Below are positions 32,044-45,212 of a stretch of 64,000 nt of DNA, one piece after another (the stretch's first letter is position 1; each line of letters begins with the position of its first letter). Location of the stretch: NCBI RefSeq assembly GCF_021018895.1, contig NC_079364.1:16672385-16736384 (forward strand), in the 5' to 3' direction. Below the pieces are notes generated by a model, which saw only the letters and a program-made list of their open reading frames with translations, was not told the origin of the DNA and made no database searches. The position numbers and the translations under genes are program-made. The DNA is from Seriola aureovittata (taxonomy: Eukaryota; Chordata; Actinopteri; Carangiformes; Carangidae).

Positions 32044-35000
32044 CTGCACAAACAGAGCAAGGGAGCAAAGGAAATGTAAATATATAGACGTGTTCATTAC
32101 AAGCAAACCTACTTGAACTGGAACTGGAAATAAGTGCAAATCGAAACATTAATGTCTCAGTTGAAAGTATGGCAAAACAAAACAAGCTAAAGACAAGCTA
32201 AAAAAAAAGTGCAATGCCTCATTGGTTCTAATGATGTTCTTTATAGAAATCATCCAATCAGTATATCATGTATCTCCCATGGAGGGCCAAGAGGAAGTCA
32301 GTGAACCCTTTGGAATTATCTGCATTTATGAATGAAAGTATGTCTGAAAATGTGGTCAGATCTTCATCAAAGTTACAAATATGAACAAACAAACTCTGTT
32401 TTAATTAATAACACACTAATCATTGTACTGTTCTTGCCAATATTGAAAACATCATTCAAATATTCACATTGTAGGCTGGAAAAAGTATGTGAACCTCTCG
32501 GCTAATGACATCAACAAAAGCAAACTGGAGTCAGGAGTTATGAAAACCGGGAGTCCAACAAATGAAACAAGATCGGGGGAGTGGATTAGAGCTATTTTGA
32601 TTTTTATAAAAAGACTTAAACAAGTAACATTTGCTGATGTGAACCATGCCTGGCCAAAAAAGAGATCACAGAAGACATAAGACATTGTTGATTTGCATGA
32701 AGCTGAAAGGATTACAAAGTCATCAAAGAGTTTAGATCATCAGTCTACAGTCAAGACTGTCTATAGATGGAGTTCTGTGGCTACTCTCCCCTAGAGGTGG
32801 GTGCCCATCCAAGATGACTCCAAAAGCACAACGCAGACACAGCAGTCATGTGTCTACTATACCTAAATCACGGTCCATAGTCTCATGGAGGAAGCGGCTG
32901 CTCTCCACAAAAAACATTGCTGCGTGCCTGTAGTTTGCTAAAGAGCAGCGCTTCGCTCCACAGTGTTGCTGGGAAAATGTTTTGTGGACTGATGAAAATA
33001 AGGTTGAATCGTTTGCGAAGAACACACAGCACTACATGCGGTGTAAAACCTTTTTTACTCCGTACACCACTGCATGCCAACATGAAAACATACTGGGGCT
33101 GCTTTCATGCCTCTAGGCCAAGAGATCATTGAGGGGAAAATGAATTCCCAAATTTATCTCAAAGATATCTTACAAGTTAATGTCAGGATCAATGTCAAGA
33201 GAGTCACTCACACCAGACATCCTGAGAATATGGCTGAGCTGAAGCAGCTCTGTAAAGAACAATGGTCCAAACATCCTTGTGAACATTGTGCAGGTCTGAT
33301 CCGCATTTACCAGAAGTGCTTGTTTGAGGTTATTGCTGTCAAAAGTTTGACCCGCTATAAAATTCAAGGTTTCATTTACTTATTCCACCAGCACTGTGTT
33401 TTAAAGGTGTCTTCAGTAAAGAAATGAAACATTAAAGTTGTTTATTATTAGCTTGAGCAAATTGTCTCTGCTTATACTTGTGACAATCAGATCAATTTTT
33501 TATGATCAATTAATGCAGAAAACCAAGTAATTCCAAAGAGTTCACAGGACTGGATACATGTCACTGTTCATCTGCAACAATTACACGACAAAGCGTGTGC
33601 CTTGACCTCATGGTAAAGGGTGGCAGAATTACAAGAAAAAAAAAAAGAATATGTCCCGTTTCATCCTCAATCCCTCCTTTATAGCTCAAACTCCCTGATG
33701 CAGACATCCATCTCTTTCAAGAAGGTAACATCTTCCCTCTGTGTCACATTTGTTCAAAGTCCTGCTTCTCCTCCCTCTCCCACCTGCTTTTACCTCGTTC
33801 AATCCCTCCCTCCCCACCTGTGCCTGTGCTGCTGCCGCCTGCTCCTGCTCTTGCTCCTGGTAGTACTGGGAGGCTCGTCGGTCCTCCTCCTCCTGAAGCT
33901 TTTTTGCCAGCTCTAGGTCACTGATGCCCTCGGGGAGTTGCTCCCACTGCAGGTCCTGGCTTTGCTGCTCCTGCTGCAGCGACAGCGCCATCAGATAGTC
34001 CTGATGACACACATGAACATGCACAGGGAGAGAGACACACTTGATGATTTATGAGCAAAAGTTGCCATTGTGATGCTTATGTATATACACTGTGTTCTTA
34101 TTATGCCGAGCTTGGTCGCTCCTCAGCCAACATGTTATAGACCAATCCACAATCCACAACCACAGTTCTGTGCTTATTAACTGAGCACTTTTCATTTGTT
34201 GTATTATCTTCATTGTATTATTTTTAGAAGTATAATTAACAGAACTTCCTTTATGCTGGAGTTATCCATTATGTTATATTCAGTATGTTCTATTCTTCTC
34301 AATGTTAAGTCCTTTGTCAAGACGAAGACCCAATTTCCCCACTGAGAATTACAAGTTTTCTACCAATCTAACTGAATTGATTATGAGTGCATAAATTGCC
34401 TGAATAGATTTTTCTCACCAAGCCTATCTTGTAGATAAGGAGGGATGGGCCTGAGTGAGCAGCAAAAAGTAATAGCTCCCATGCTCAGGTCCAACCTGTG
34501 TGTGTGGGAACAAGGCAGACAATATGTCAGTGAGCTCTGTGTTTGGCCCACTCTGGCCGGCCAATGAGCAAACAGCTGTGAATTATAGTCAAAATGCACA
34601 GGAGACATAAACTCAATGCATCGCTTAAGGGCCAGTGTGGAGTCAGTGTGGTACAATGAAGAACGGATGAGAAGGGAAGGAGGCACGATGCAACCTTGCT
34701 ATGTGATGTTCAGGCTGCCATCTGATATGTGTGCATCTCAAATATTAGTGTGGGGAGCCATAACACATCTATTATTTAGCCCATGATGGTGCACAGTTGA
34801 TTTTTTTTTTCCCCTTATTCATTCACTTTTCATTAACAATTCTGGGCCATTCTGGTGTTTCCTGGAATTTGACGGGATGTGTGTTGTTACTTTTTGTCTT
34901 TCCCTTTCCCTCAGTGTTTAAAACAAGATACTTGAGGAAAGAACAGTGAGGAGCATTATGCCACTACTGGTCCAGCATTCTGTCTCGGCTTTTGTGGTAC

Positions 35001-38000
35001 ACTAATGGTGTGAAAAGCACATCGCAGTTAAGCATATCAAGATGTGGTGGTAGATAAATGCTGGTTCTGCTAGTCTTGCCTGCATCAGTGCTCAGACCTG
35101 GTCTATCTGATCCTGTTGGCCGCGGTACACAGTCTCTGGATCAGAGGGAGGCCGCAACCGGAACTCTGAATCACAGAAGTTGCCATCCCCGTCAACGTTG
35201 TGCAGACTCTCCCAGACGACCTTCTCCTCCGTCAGGAAACCTTGGTCTGTAACCAGGAGGTACAGCTGGCCCTAGGAAACAAGCACACACACATATATCT
35301 TATCAGTGTTACACTATATACACAGGGACATGATGTCACAGTTTCTACTGTTGGTACACACCCACACAACGTGCATATGGGCGTTTATCATGTGTGACTA
35401 TATGTATGTGTTTGTGCAAAAGTCTGCAGCTGAGTGATTACAAGAGGCTGTCATGATACTTGGTCTGATGTCATAGGTGACACACACAGCTTTGCTTACA
35501 TTGGCAAATTATACTGTGCTATTCAAAATGAGAGTACGCAGACTTCACTTCCCCTCCTGCAGACAACAGGAAAGGTCTGTCCCAGCTACAATGGCATGGC
35601 GAGCCAGTTGTGGGCACGGGGCTGTTGGGGATGGGATGCAGACGAATGGGACCTATTATCGTCATCGGGATTGATGTAATATTGTATATCTGTTACACAT
35701 AAATGCATATCTATCATAAGTTTGAAGAACATCTTGCAGTACGTCTATGCAGTGAGCACTATTGGAAAGTGCTCAGGAGCTTTAGCAGAGCGGGAAGAGA
35801 AACAGAGAAAAGAAGGGCTTCCTGACAGGTAGATGGTAACGCTTAAACTAGAAAGTTCTTTTTCTGAATCATCTGCAAAATAATCATTCAAAATCTTGAC
35901 ACACAATTAAATATTACTCAAAGGCTTTCCTGTAAAAATTAACTATTAATCAATTCAATCAAATTGAACTATTTCTTATTGAATAGCCCACAGAGAAACA
36001 TTTAATTAAAGCGCGTTTATTCTGTTTAGCTCACAGACAAAAACAAAGAGCTGTCTGTTTAAGATTGCAAAGTTGGTTTTGCTTATATCTGTAAACATCC
36101 GCAGAGAAGCAGAAATCTGACTGTCATATAAAGGTAAAAGGCTTCATGAGCCTCGTCACTGGCTGGGAGGACAGATGACACATGGATCTCAATCTAACTA
36201 ATGCAAATAATGCCAACAGTTTTAGTGTTGACAGTACTTTTTCGGTGTGGTTACCTTGAATTTGATCATAGTGCTGAAGTGGTTATTCCTGAAAAAGACA
36301 CAGAGCTCTCCCTCCTGTACAGTGGATGTGAGCTCACATAAGCCATGGTACGTCAGCTGAGTGGCTGTGCTGCTCAGAAACTGCTCTGCTACAATGCCTA
36401 GTATGAGAGACAGGAAAGAGGAAACATACAGAAAAACAAAGGAGGTATTGAATTAGTGATTGATTAGCCAGTGCAGAAACTTGGTCACATGAATGCGTAT
36501 TGTATTTTGGTTGTATGAGTTTACTGCCTGCGTGCTGCAGATCTAAGACATATTTAAAATCAATTGATTGAAATTGAGCTATATTATGTCTCTGTTAATT
36601 TTGGTGTTCTAATTTGATAAGCTTCACCAGCCACTTTCCTGTTGGCCTGTGAGTTAAAGTAGTTCTGCAGATAACCAATTATTCAACTTAGGAAGGTGGA
36701 AAAATAACTTTCATTTGTTGCTTGTAAATTGCCTCTTTTCCATTTTCAAATATTTTCATCATTAGACGACAGACCACTGGATGAGTCATCTACACTACGA
36801 TCAATCCCCGCTCATTCATGAACATGGGTCAGTATTTGGAAGGCTTACTGGAAACCCTGTTGTAATGTCTGTAGTTGCTATTTGAACATTGTGACTCTCT
36901 GCTGCTGAACTGGTCACAGTTACTATAGTGAACCCAATATAGACTGAGTAGTAGATGGTGATCAACATCTGTAAGACAGGACAGCATCCAATTTGTAACA
37001 AACACCCACAAACGCAGTGTGAAACTCAAAAAGAGAGAGGAACAGTCTACCAAAGAATGAGCCACGATGGTGGAAACAGAAACTAACTATTGAACACTGA
37101 AGCACATCAAAGCATAACAACAAATCTCAGAGATGTTTCATTTTCTCTCAGTTTTCTGAGAGTTATCTTTGCCCATCTAAAGTGGATGCAAATCCAGCTC
37201 ATCAAGCAGCGATGGGTAGCATCAGCAGCAAACCACTTAAATCGGGTCCATGCTGCAAATGTTGAAATACAATAAAACAGGAGTGAATCTCCTACAGCAT
37301 TATCATCACTGACTGAGGCCTTGATTTGTTGAACTTGGCAGCAGCCCAGCTGACAACTTCTCAGGAAAGTCAGTGTTGAATTAGCAAATATTTAGTTGAG
37401 AAGTTACTGACAGCTGTGGAAGTAGGTCATTTGATGAGCAGCCACATGTGTCCTGGTTTTATTTGAACTTGGTCCGTGGTTTTGCGCAGAATATGTTTGC
37501 ACTTGTTTGTACTGTAAACATATCTCATGTAAAGAAGATGCCACTGATTCAATGTTACGCTGCACAGCTGTTTCTCTGCAGAGTACTTGTGTCACTATGT
37601 ATGACACAAAGACGCTGGTGATAATTGACTTCAATGTGTATTGTAAAATTAATAGAAAGAGGATATTTATCAGAATGCAACTCTAAAACTCAAAATTTTA
37701 ACTTAAAGCATTTTCCTCAAAATAAATTACTTTCTCTCTTTTTCTGGACCTCCAGTCAAGTACACAGGGATGACAGGGAAGGGATGACGGGGGCCAGGAG
37801 AAGAGTCAGGCAGGTCAGAGAGTAGAGGGAGTGAGGAGAAAGCACCCACCTTCACCTGCCAGTTCGCTGTTGTCTGACTGTTTGCAGGATATTATCTTCT
37901 CCACCAGCTGGTTGTAGCTGCAGTTTCCCACTGCCTTGACAATGTCATGCATCTGCAAACAAAGATAAAAACTGTGGGAGAGAACATTCACCAGGCTTTG

Positions 38001-41000
38001 GTGCTGTTTCACTAAAAGCCGCAGTACATTTATACAAAATTTATAACAGAGAGAAAGATTCTGGCGACAAGGGGTTCATGCTGCAACTGTTAGCACTGTG
38101 TAAACCTGATTCCTGAACGCAGGTACATTTACCTGCTAATTTTCTTTATTTAGGTTGGTGTGAACGCTGTCACTTGAACTCAGACCAAAGAAGTGAACAC
38201 AGTCAACCTGAAAAGGAGGTAGTCTGGTTCTAAGAGACCTCTGGAGTTGTTAGTTTGTGGTTTGTGTAGTAGTAGCTATGACGATACTTTGAATTCAAAA
38301 GTTACACTCGTTATCAAATATACACAATCCATCTGCTGAATGTGGGAGCCGTCATGGAAAACATCTCCAATAATTATCGAAAATGATTTGCTATGGCAAC
38401 GTACATTTGGAAGTTAATGATGTAAAAACTGTGGTTAAGAGAGCAAAATGAAATGACTACTGCATCTACCCCTTATGGTACAAGATGCCACGTTTCTGTC
38501 CTGTTTCTAGCTGTCTGTGTTTTCAATCTGGTTTCAATCTTGACTAATAATGTTCTTAACCACCTCTTTATTTCTGAGCTCTTTGTGACACTAAAAAAGA
38601 TAAATAAACCCACAGGGTACAATAAAGTTCAGTAGAAGTCACCAGAATAAACTGTGTTTTGACTTTTGTAGCTCTGGTGATGCAGGATGACAGTCACCAA
38701 ATTAAAATTTAACACTATACATGTTCACATCTTGCTATTTGTTTGAGATAAACTAAGACGCTTTCACATCTACAGTTTGGCTCATTTGGTCTGAATCAAG
38801 GAAAACATACATACATTGTTCCCTTACTTATACTTCATATTGAGCCTGTAAGCTGCAAGCATGAAGTCATATGGACCGACATACTGATTGAACAGTTTTA
38901 GCAACTGTCATTCTGCGTCATCACCACTAAATGGACCCATGTGGGGAAATCCAATAGCAAGTCGTGCTGCACTTTACAAAACCTGATGAGTTAATTCATG
39001 GTCTAATTATGAGTATGATTAGCTCAGACCGCAAATGGAGCTAATATATTGTCCAGTATGTAAACTGCGATGAAAATATATACATGGGACAAGGATGAAA
39101 CAGTTTGCATTGCGATAGTGCAGGAATGAGTGGTCAGTGTGTTTCACTTACTTCTTAATGAAGAACTGCTAAAATACGCAAAGCAGGACACAAACACAAC
39201 ATGCCTCTTACTTTTAACTCCTATTCATTTTCAGATTTGTGGTATTTGTGGGACCAAGTGATACGGCATAAATATACACAACACTTATAACACTGCTTCC
39301 TTTAAAGTTCAGGATTAGCAGAATTCATACAAATCTACCATCACTAAACCCTGTGGTTGGTCTGCTTTGTTTTCCCACCACAGTCGCCCAGCACCAGAGT
39401 TACCAAAGGAGTTACCTGTCAGCCCGTTAGACTGCATGGTTACTCATCTTGGTTTCTCTGTAATAACTTAGTGTGAACACAAAACCAGACCCAAACTTTA
39501 ATACTGTAACATTTTTCCCTTCGCCTGGACCAAATGAACAGAACTTCAGATGTGAAAGCAGAAAGTTTCCAGTATTTCACTATTCATCTGTTGAAGATAG
39601 ACATAAGCACAATAAAACACATTGGCTTTCAGGGAAGTAAAGGAACACAGCAGTGATGAGTAAGGTCCATCTCACCTGGGGGTCAACCAGCCAGCCGTGG
39701 TAAAGGGGGATGTCCAGCAGATCAAACACAATGCATTCTGGGGTGTACTCAAAGACTCGCACCCCGGTGAACTTAACATTCACATCCAGACCCGTCTGCA
39801 GCTTATGCAACACGGCCATGGCATCACTCATGTTCTAGGAAACAAGGAGAAAGAGGATATGCATTCTTGTTAAAAAAACAATGCAGCAGAGGAATTAAAA
39901 AAACAATTTGCTTATGTATTGTTAACAATATACAAAACCAAGAGCTATGTCCAATCCAGCTGCTGCTGTCAGCTGACTTCATCTGTTACACTGTTCCTGG
40001 CTGTCTGCACACAGTCAGCATAGCTGGAGCTATTAAGTATTGATTTTTCTACCTTTACAACAAACCATTAACTGCCATTTACGCCAGCACAATACAAAAT
40101 CCCCCCCAAAAAACATAACTTCCACAAACTCAAGCCTTCATTTGGTTTTGTCAAATGTGTCTGCTTTACAATTATTTCATTGAGACTAAGTTGAGTTTAC
40201 ATATTTGCTGCTCTTATTAGGTTTTACTCAGTTTACCATCAATCAACCTACAACCGCAGGAAGAAGTGGAAGTCTCTGCCAGGAAACCATTTGATATTAC
40301 ATTTCTGTGTAAGCTTTCAGACTCATCATCATGAGACATGATATTTCCCTTTGATAATATTAACAAGTGGACAAAATAACGGGAACATAAGACGATATGA
40401 TGCAATCCAATAGCTCTGCAATGAATACAGCCTTTGTTTGATATTTTGAGGAATTTTTGCCTTTACTTTTGATAGTGGACGATAGAAACATGGCAGAAAA
40501 TGAGGGGAGAGAGAGAGAGAGAGCAACAAAGGTCCTCGGCTGGACTTGAACAGGGGGACACTGAGCCTTCATGGTCAGTAACCTAAACCTCTAGCTCACC
40601 AGGTCGCCCCTAAAATGTTCAAATTTTAATACAGTCATATCAGACAGATGATTCAGTTCTGTGGTCAGTTCAAGGCTGTAGTCTGTTAACTTAGACTAAA
40701 GTATATTATATTGTAATTGTTCCCATTTTAATACTTTCAGGGTAGTTGCATAATTATTCCACATTGTAACAAACCACTACAGGGTTCATCCTATAGCTTA
40801 GATCTCACTACCTCCTCTAGTGAAGGCCATAATTAGTTAAGATGATAAAATGGATGGGCAGCACATTTAATTCACTCTTTAATTCTTCACTTTCTTTTTA
40901 TCAACTTTAGATGACTTTAACTCCGGTAACTTGTCGAGCCTTTCTGTCCCGATGATGGGAGATGAGTCACTGTAGCACAAGGTACTTTTTCCCGTGATTA

Positions 41001-44000
41001 CCCCATCAGACCATCAGAATCTACACTGTGCTATTGTACCAGACAGTGCAATGTAGACAGAAACCTAGCTTCCTGGGGTGCAGTATATACAGTAGTATGT
41101 AGCAGAACACCAGAGAGATAACATTACGGTACACAGAACAATGGCTGAAAGCATAAAGATGCCTGAGGCAGGTTTACAATCTCGTGTAGATACATTTACT
41201 GAGTAAAACCCAGAACACCCTCTAACACAGCACACACACAACATCTGGGTTTAATTCAGCAAAATCAAATTTCTGATGGCTTCAAATAACATTCTGGTTG
41301 TCTGCGTATAGGTTTGTAAATACTTTTTAATGTTATACTTTCTCAGGGTCTGTGTCAAACCACGCATACAGTTTACTGGTTCACCTTGCTTGTCTTCTCT
41401 TTGTCTGTAAAAACCTTCTCCAGTCAGTTCCTTACTAGCTTTATACCATCGGATCGGTTTTCTATATGTTTTACCCATGTGACTGTTGCAATTGGGATTT
41501 CCCTACAATGTTATGGTTTTTTTTGGTAGTTTCATAAATAAATCTACCACTAGGTTCCTGTGAGGTTTTAACTGCATATGTTGTCTCTGGTAATCATGTG
41601 GCCTGAACAAAACTGAGAAAAATACCACTCCATGCTGCTTTTTGCTTTTCACCCTGATTAGAAAACATCAGAACTTTATTTTGGAACGGGGTAGCGTTCA
41701 GCTTGCCATTAATTGTAAGGTTGGTGGTTTGATCTTTTTCTGTCCACATGCTTCTGCTGTCTGTAAATGGTGGAGAATAATGTACTGTAAACGGCTCTGG
41801 GAAGAAGACTTTTCATTTAGTCATTTCAGTTGAATGAGACACAGTCGATATTTAACATAGGCACTGGTAATACAAATCAGAGCTGCACCTCTTGCTTTGC
41901 TTTGCTAAACAAATGAACTAATTCTGATATTAATGTGCTTGCATATAGTATGTTGCTGGTTTGACATGGAACTGATGTTTTTTTTTTTACTGTGTTTATG
42001 TCTAATAAGTTTTTAAACACTGCCAAAAATATAAATATGTAGAAAGAAGTTCCTCTATTTCAAATCAATGACTGAAGGGTTGAACAGAGTGAACTTTATA
42101 TATAACATACTTTATGTACACATCACATCGTAAGTATGTCATATGTATGCACCACACACCTGAGAACCCAACGAAACAGACTAATTCTTGCATTCTGCCT
42201 CAGAGCTATGTTTCCCAGCTGGCTCTGAACCCCTGCTGCCATTTAACTCTGAGATCAAGATAACCCTTGCAGCTGAGCCCTACAACTCTATTGCGAGCGA
42301 GCGTAGTTGTAAGCGATTTACATCTGATTTCAGCTCTTTCACAATACACTACAGGAGATGGTGGAGATATAAGGAAAATTACCCAAAAGAGAAAAAAAGA
42401 AATCTTTGCAAATACCAGAACAATGAACCTGAGTTTACAGCCGAAATAAATCTGGATAATTCAATATCATCATTTGTCAACTTTCAGTGTTATTGTATAA
42501 TAAAAATTTACTATACATCCCATGAGCAGTGAGATACTCCAGCTCTGGGGCAGAAATTGAGGTGAAAAGCCTTTAGCTGGCCCATTTGAGTGTGCGGATT
42601 AGGATGCTTACGAGCAGCACTGATGGCAGGATTAGCAGGGCAGTGTAATGGACCACATCTCTTCACTTTAGGGCACAGGGCTCCAACAGCAGAGGAGCAC
42701 TCAGAAATCGGATGATTAGCACTGCATCTTTCGCATTCATCTGTGCTTGTGTTGGATGCATTTTCACAGTAAAACATTAGCACAGTACTCTGGTTAGGAC
42801 TTCCTGTATTTTTACTTTCACTCTTCAGAGGAAGTTTTTTATGGGAAGGCCTCTCTGCTTCTCTCTCACTTTGCTGATTTTCATCCAAAACTTACCTAAA
42901 AATAAAACCCTGAGTAGATCGACTAAGCTGGTAGTTCATAGAATATGGTATTACAACTCCAAGATGAGGGAAGGCTTTCATTTTGTCATTTACATGATGG
43001 TCCCAGGTGATCACATGAAGCAGTTCCTATATTAAAACAAAATGCAGCCAAGAAATCAAACTATAATCAAGTCACACTTACACTATATAAATGTATGTAA
43101 AAGAAAGAGGCCTTGCTTCTAGAGCTGGAGGAATGAGCTGCTTTCCCCATGTTGCAGTCACCAATGTTTCTGCCAAGCAACACAATTGAGCAATAGTTTT
43201 TAGTTAAGAAATACATACTAAGGTTGACACTGCCACAAAAATATCTATGTCATTGCTCAATGAAAATTAATCTAGGGAATGGAACTGTCAGAACTTTGTC
43301 ACGCGTCTGTCTGAAATCATATAAAAATCTATAAAAATATACACAGCTGATCTATGAACCTAAAAAACAATATTTCAGTCACTGGAGGACAAATGTAAAC
43401 CATTACATAATGCCATTACCCATCAGTGGGAGCTGTAAATAATGCACAGTTTACAAGACTGTAATGTCCCACAATGTGGGTTATACTTCAAACACATCAG
43501 CAGCTGCTACTGCTCTACATTTTTGTTAGATGTATCATCAAAATAAATCTCATGTTTCTAATGTTTGTAATTCAATCCAAACACAATCCAGTGCAGCGAC
43601 ACTACTAACTATACCTAAAAGGAACTGTAGAGGTGAATCAGCTCCTAGCTCTTGTAATGGATTGCATTAAAATTAACACGTGTACCTAGCACACTGATAA
43701 ACCTGTGTATAGCTTTATCTCTGATCTTATAATTAGATGGATCCTGCTTGAATTAAATCAGTGTCCTGCACCACAAGCTGCACAACTGATGGCACAGCCG
43801 CTGCCATTACTCGCCCATTCGATGCTTTGCTCTCCATACGGAGCTAATAAACTGAGCTGTATTTCTTTTTACGGGCTTTTATGATTGTAACTTTAAAACA
43901 AACCATTTCCTTTGTCTCCGACATCACCATCCACAATTTCTCATCATGTTTTCTTCCATGTTAATGTCTCTGCTTTCTCATAGATTTATATAAGGAAAGA

Positions 44001-45143
44001 CTTTAATTTGATAAGCAGGGCATCACCCAAACAGATATGTGAGACAAATTTGCATTCATTCATCATCCAACAGGCTATGGTCGAGCGCGTACTTCAGATT
44101 TGTGAAACCCAAATTGGGATTTTATGTGCTTTACTCAGAACAAAAGAAAGGGTTAAGAAACATTTGTGAACAACACCCATTACTGTGAATTACATCAAAT
44201 TAAAATAAGAGGCTTCTTTAACATGATAACCCATTTCTTCCAATGGCTGAACACTCATCATGGATGAATTGCTTTGTAAGAGATGGTGTTGAGCTGGGTC
44301 AGACAAAACTACACTCACTTCCACAGCTCCTCCAAGTAAATATTTAACAATAGCTAAAGAGCAGCCGTGCAACTGCTATTTTAAGCCTCATACACTCCTG
44401 TGACAGATGATGTTTTTTTGAGCTGAATTTATAAATAGAACTACTTCTGTTATGAACTCCTACAGCTCTTTTCAAAGTCTGGGCCGCTTCAGTTGTATTT
44501 CATAACAATTCAATAAGCGGTGCAAACACATTTCTTTAAGATGCACAGAGGAGGAAACCTTTTGTTTGATGTGTACATAAACACATCTCACAGACTTGCT
44601 GTCTTTTATATCCCAGCTTCCAGCATCCCAGAGCCCTGCCCACTGTCGTCTCCACATACTGTGTCAACCACAGCACACGGACTTGAGGACACCCACATGC
44701 AACACAGCTCCCAGGCTAGTGTCTAGGATTAGACCGCCATAATAACTATGCAACACAAACTCTAACCACTCCCTTACTCTAACTGTGCATGCTGAGGACA
44801 CCACTGATTTATTTAAGAGGTTGTATTTCGGCTCAAGGTAAATTTAGAAAGCCATTCAGTGAGCGTCTGTGTGGAGACTGCACATTATTTTTTTCTCCTC
44901 TCTAAATGAGGGACAAGTGTGGCTTCAAATCATTCACAGATGTGTTGGTGCTCTGCCACGCAAGAGGAGGAGAGGCAGGGCCCCTCCCACACCGTAGGCA
45001 GGCAGTGGAGATGGGAGGAAGCAGGGGAACTGGAGCAGGAGCTCCATCTCCAAGTGCCTCTCATGGTGAGGCAGGCGCACACACTCACACACTCTCACAC
45101 ACTCTCACACACTCTCACACACTCTCACACACTCTCACACACT

Positions 45144-45212
<69 letters not shown>

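Noticed and set aside
31539..32116. Long frames overlapping mindy2 exon 9 in other phases and on the opposite strand
   Set aside because: Shadows of the real exon, whose frame joins exon 8 and ends in CVIL.
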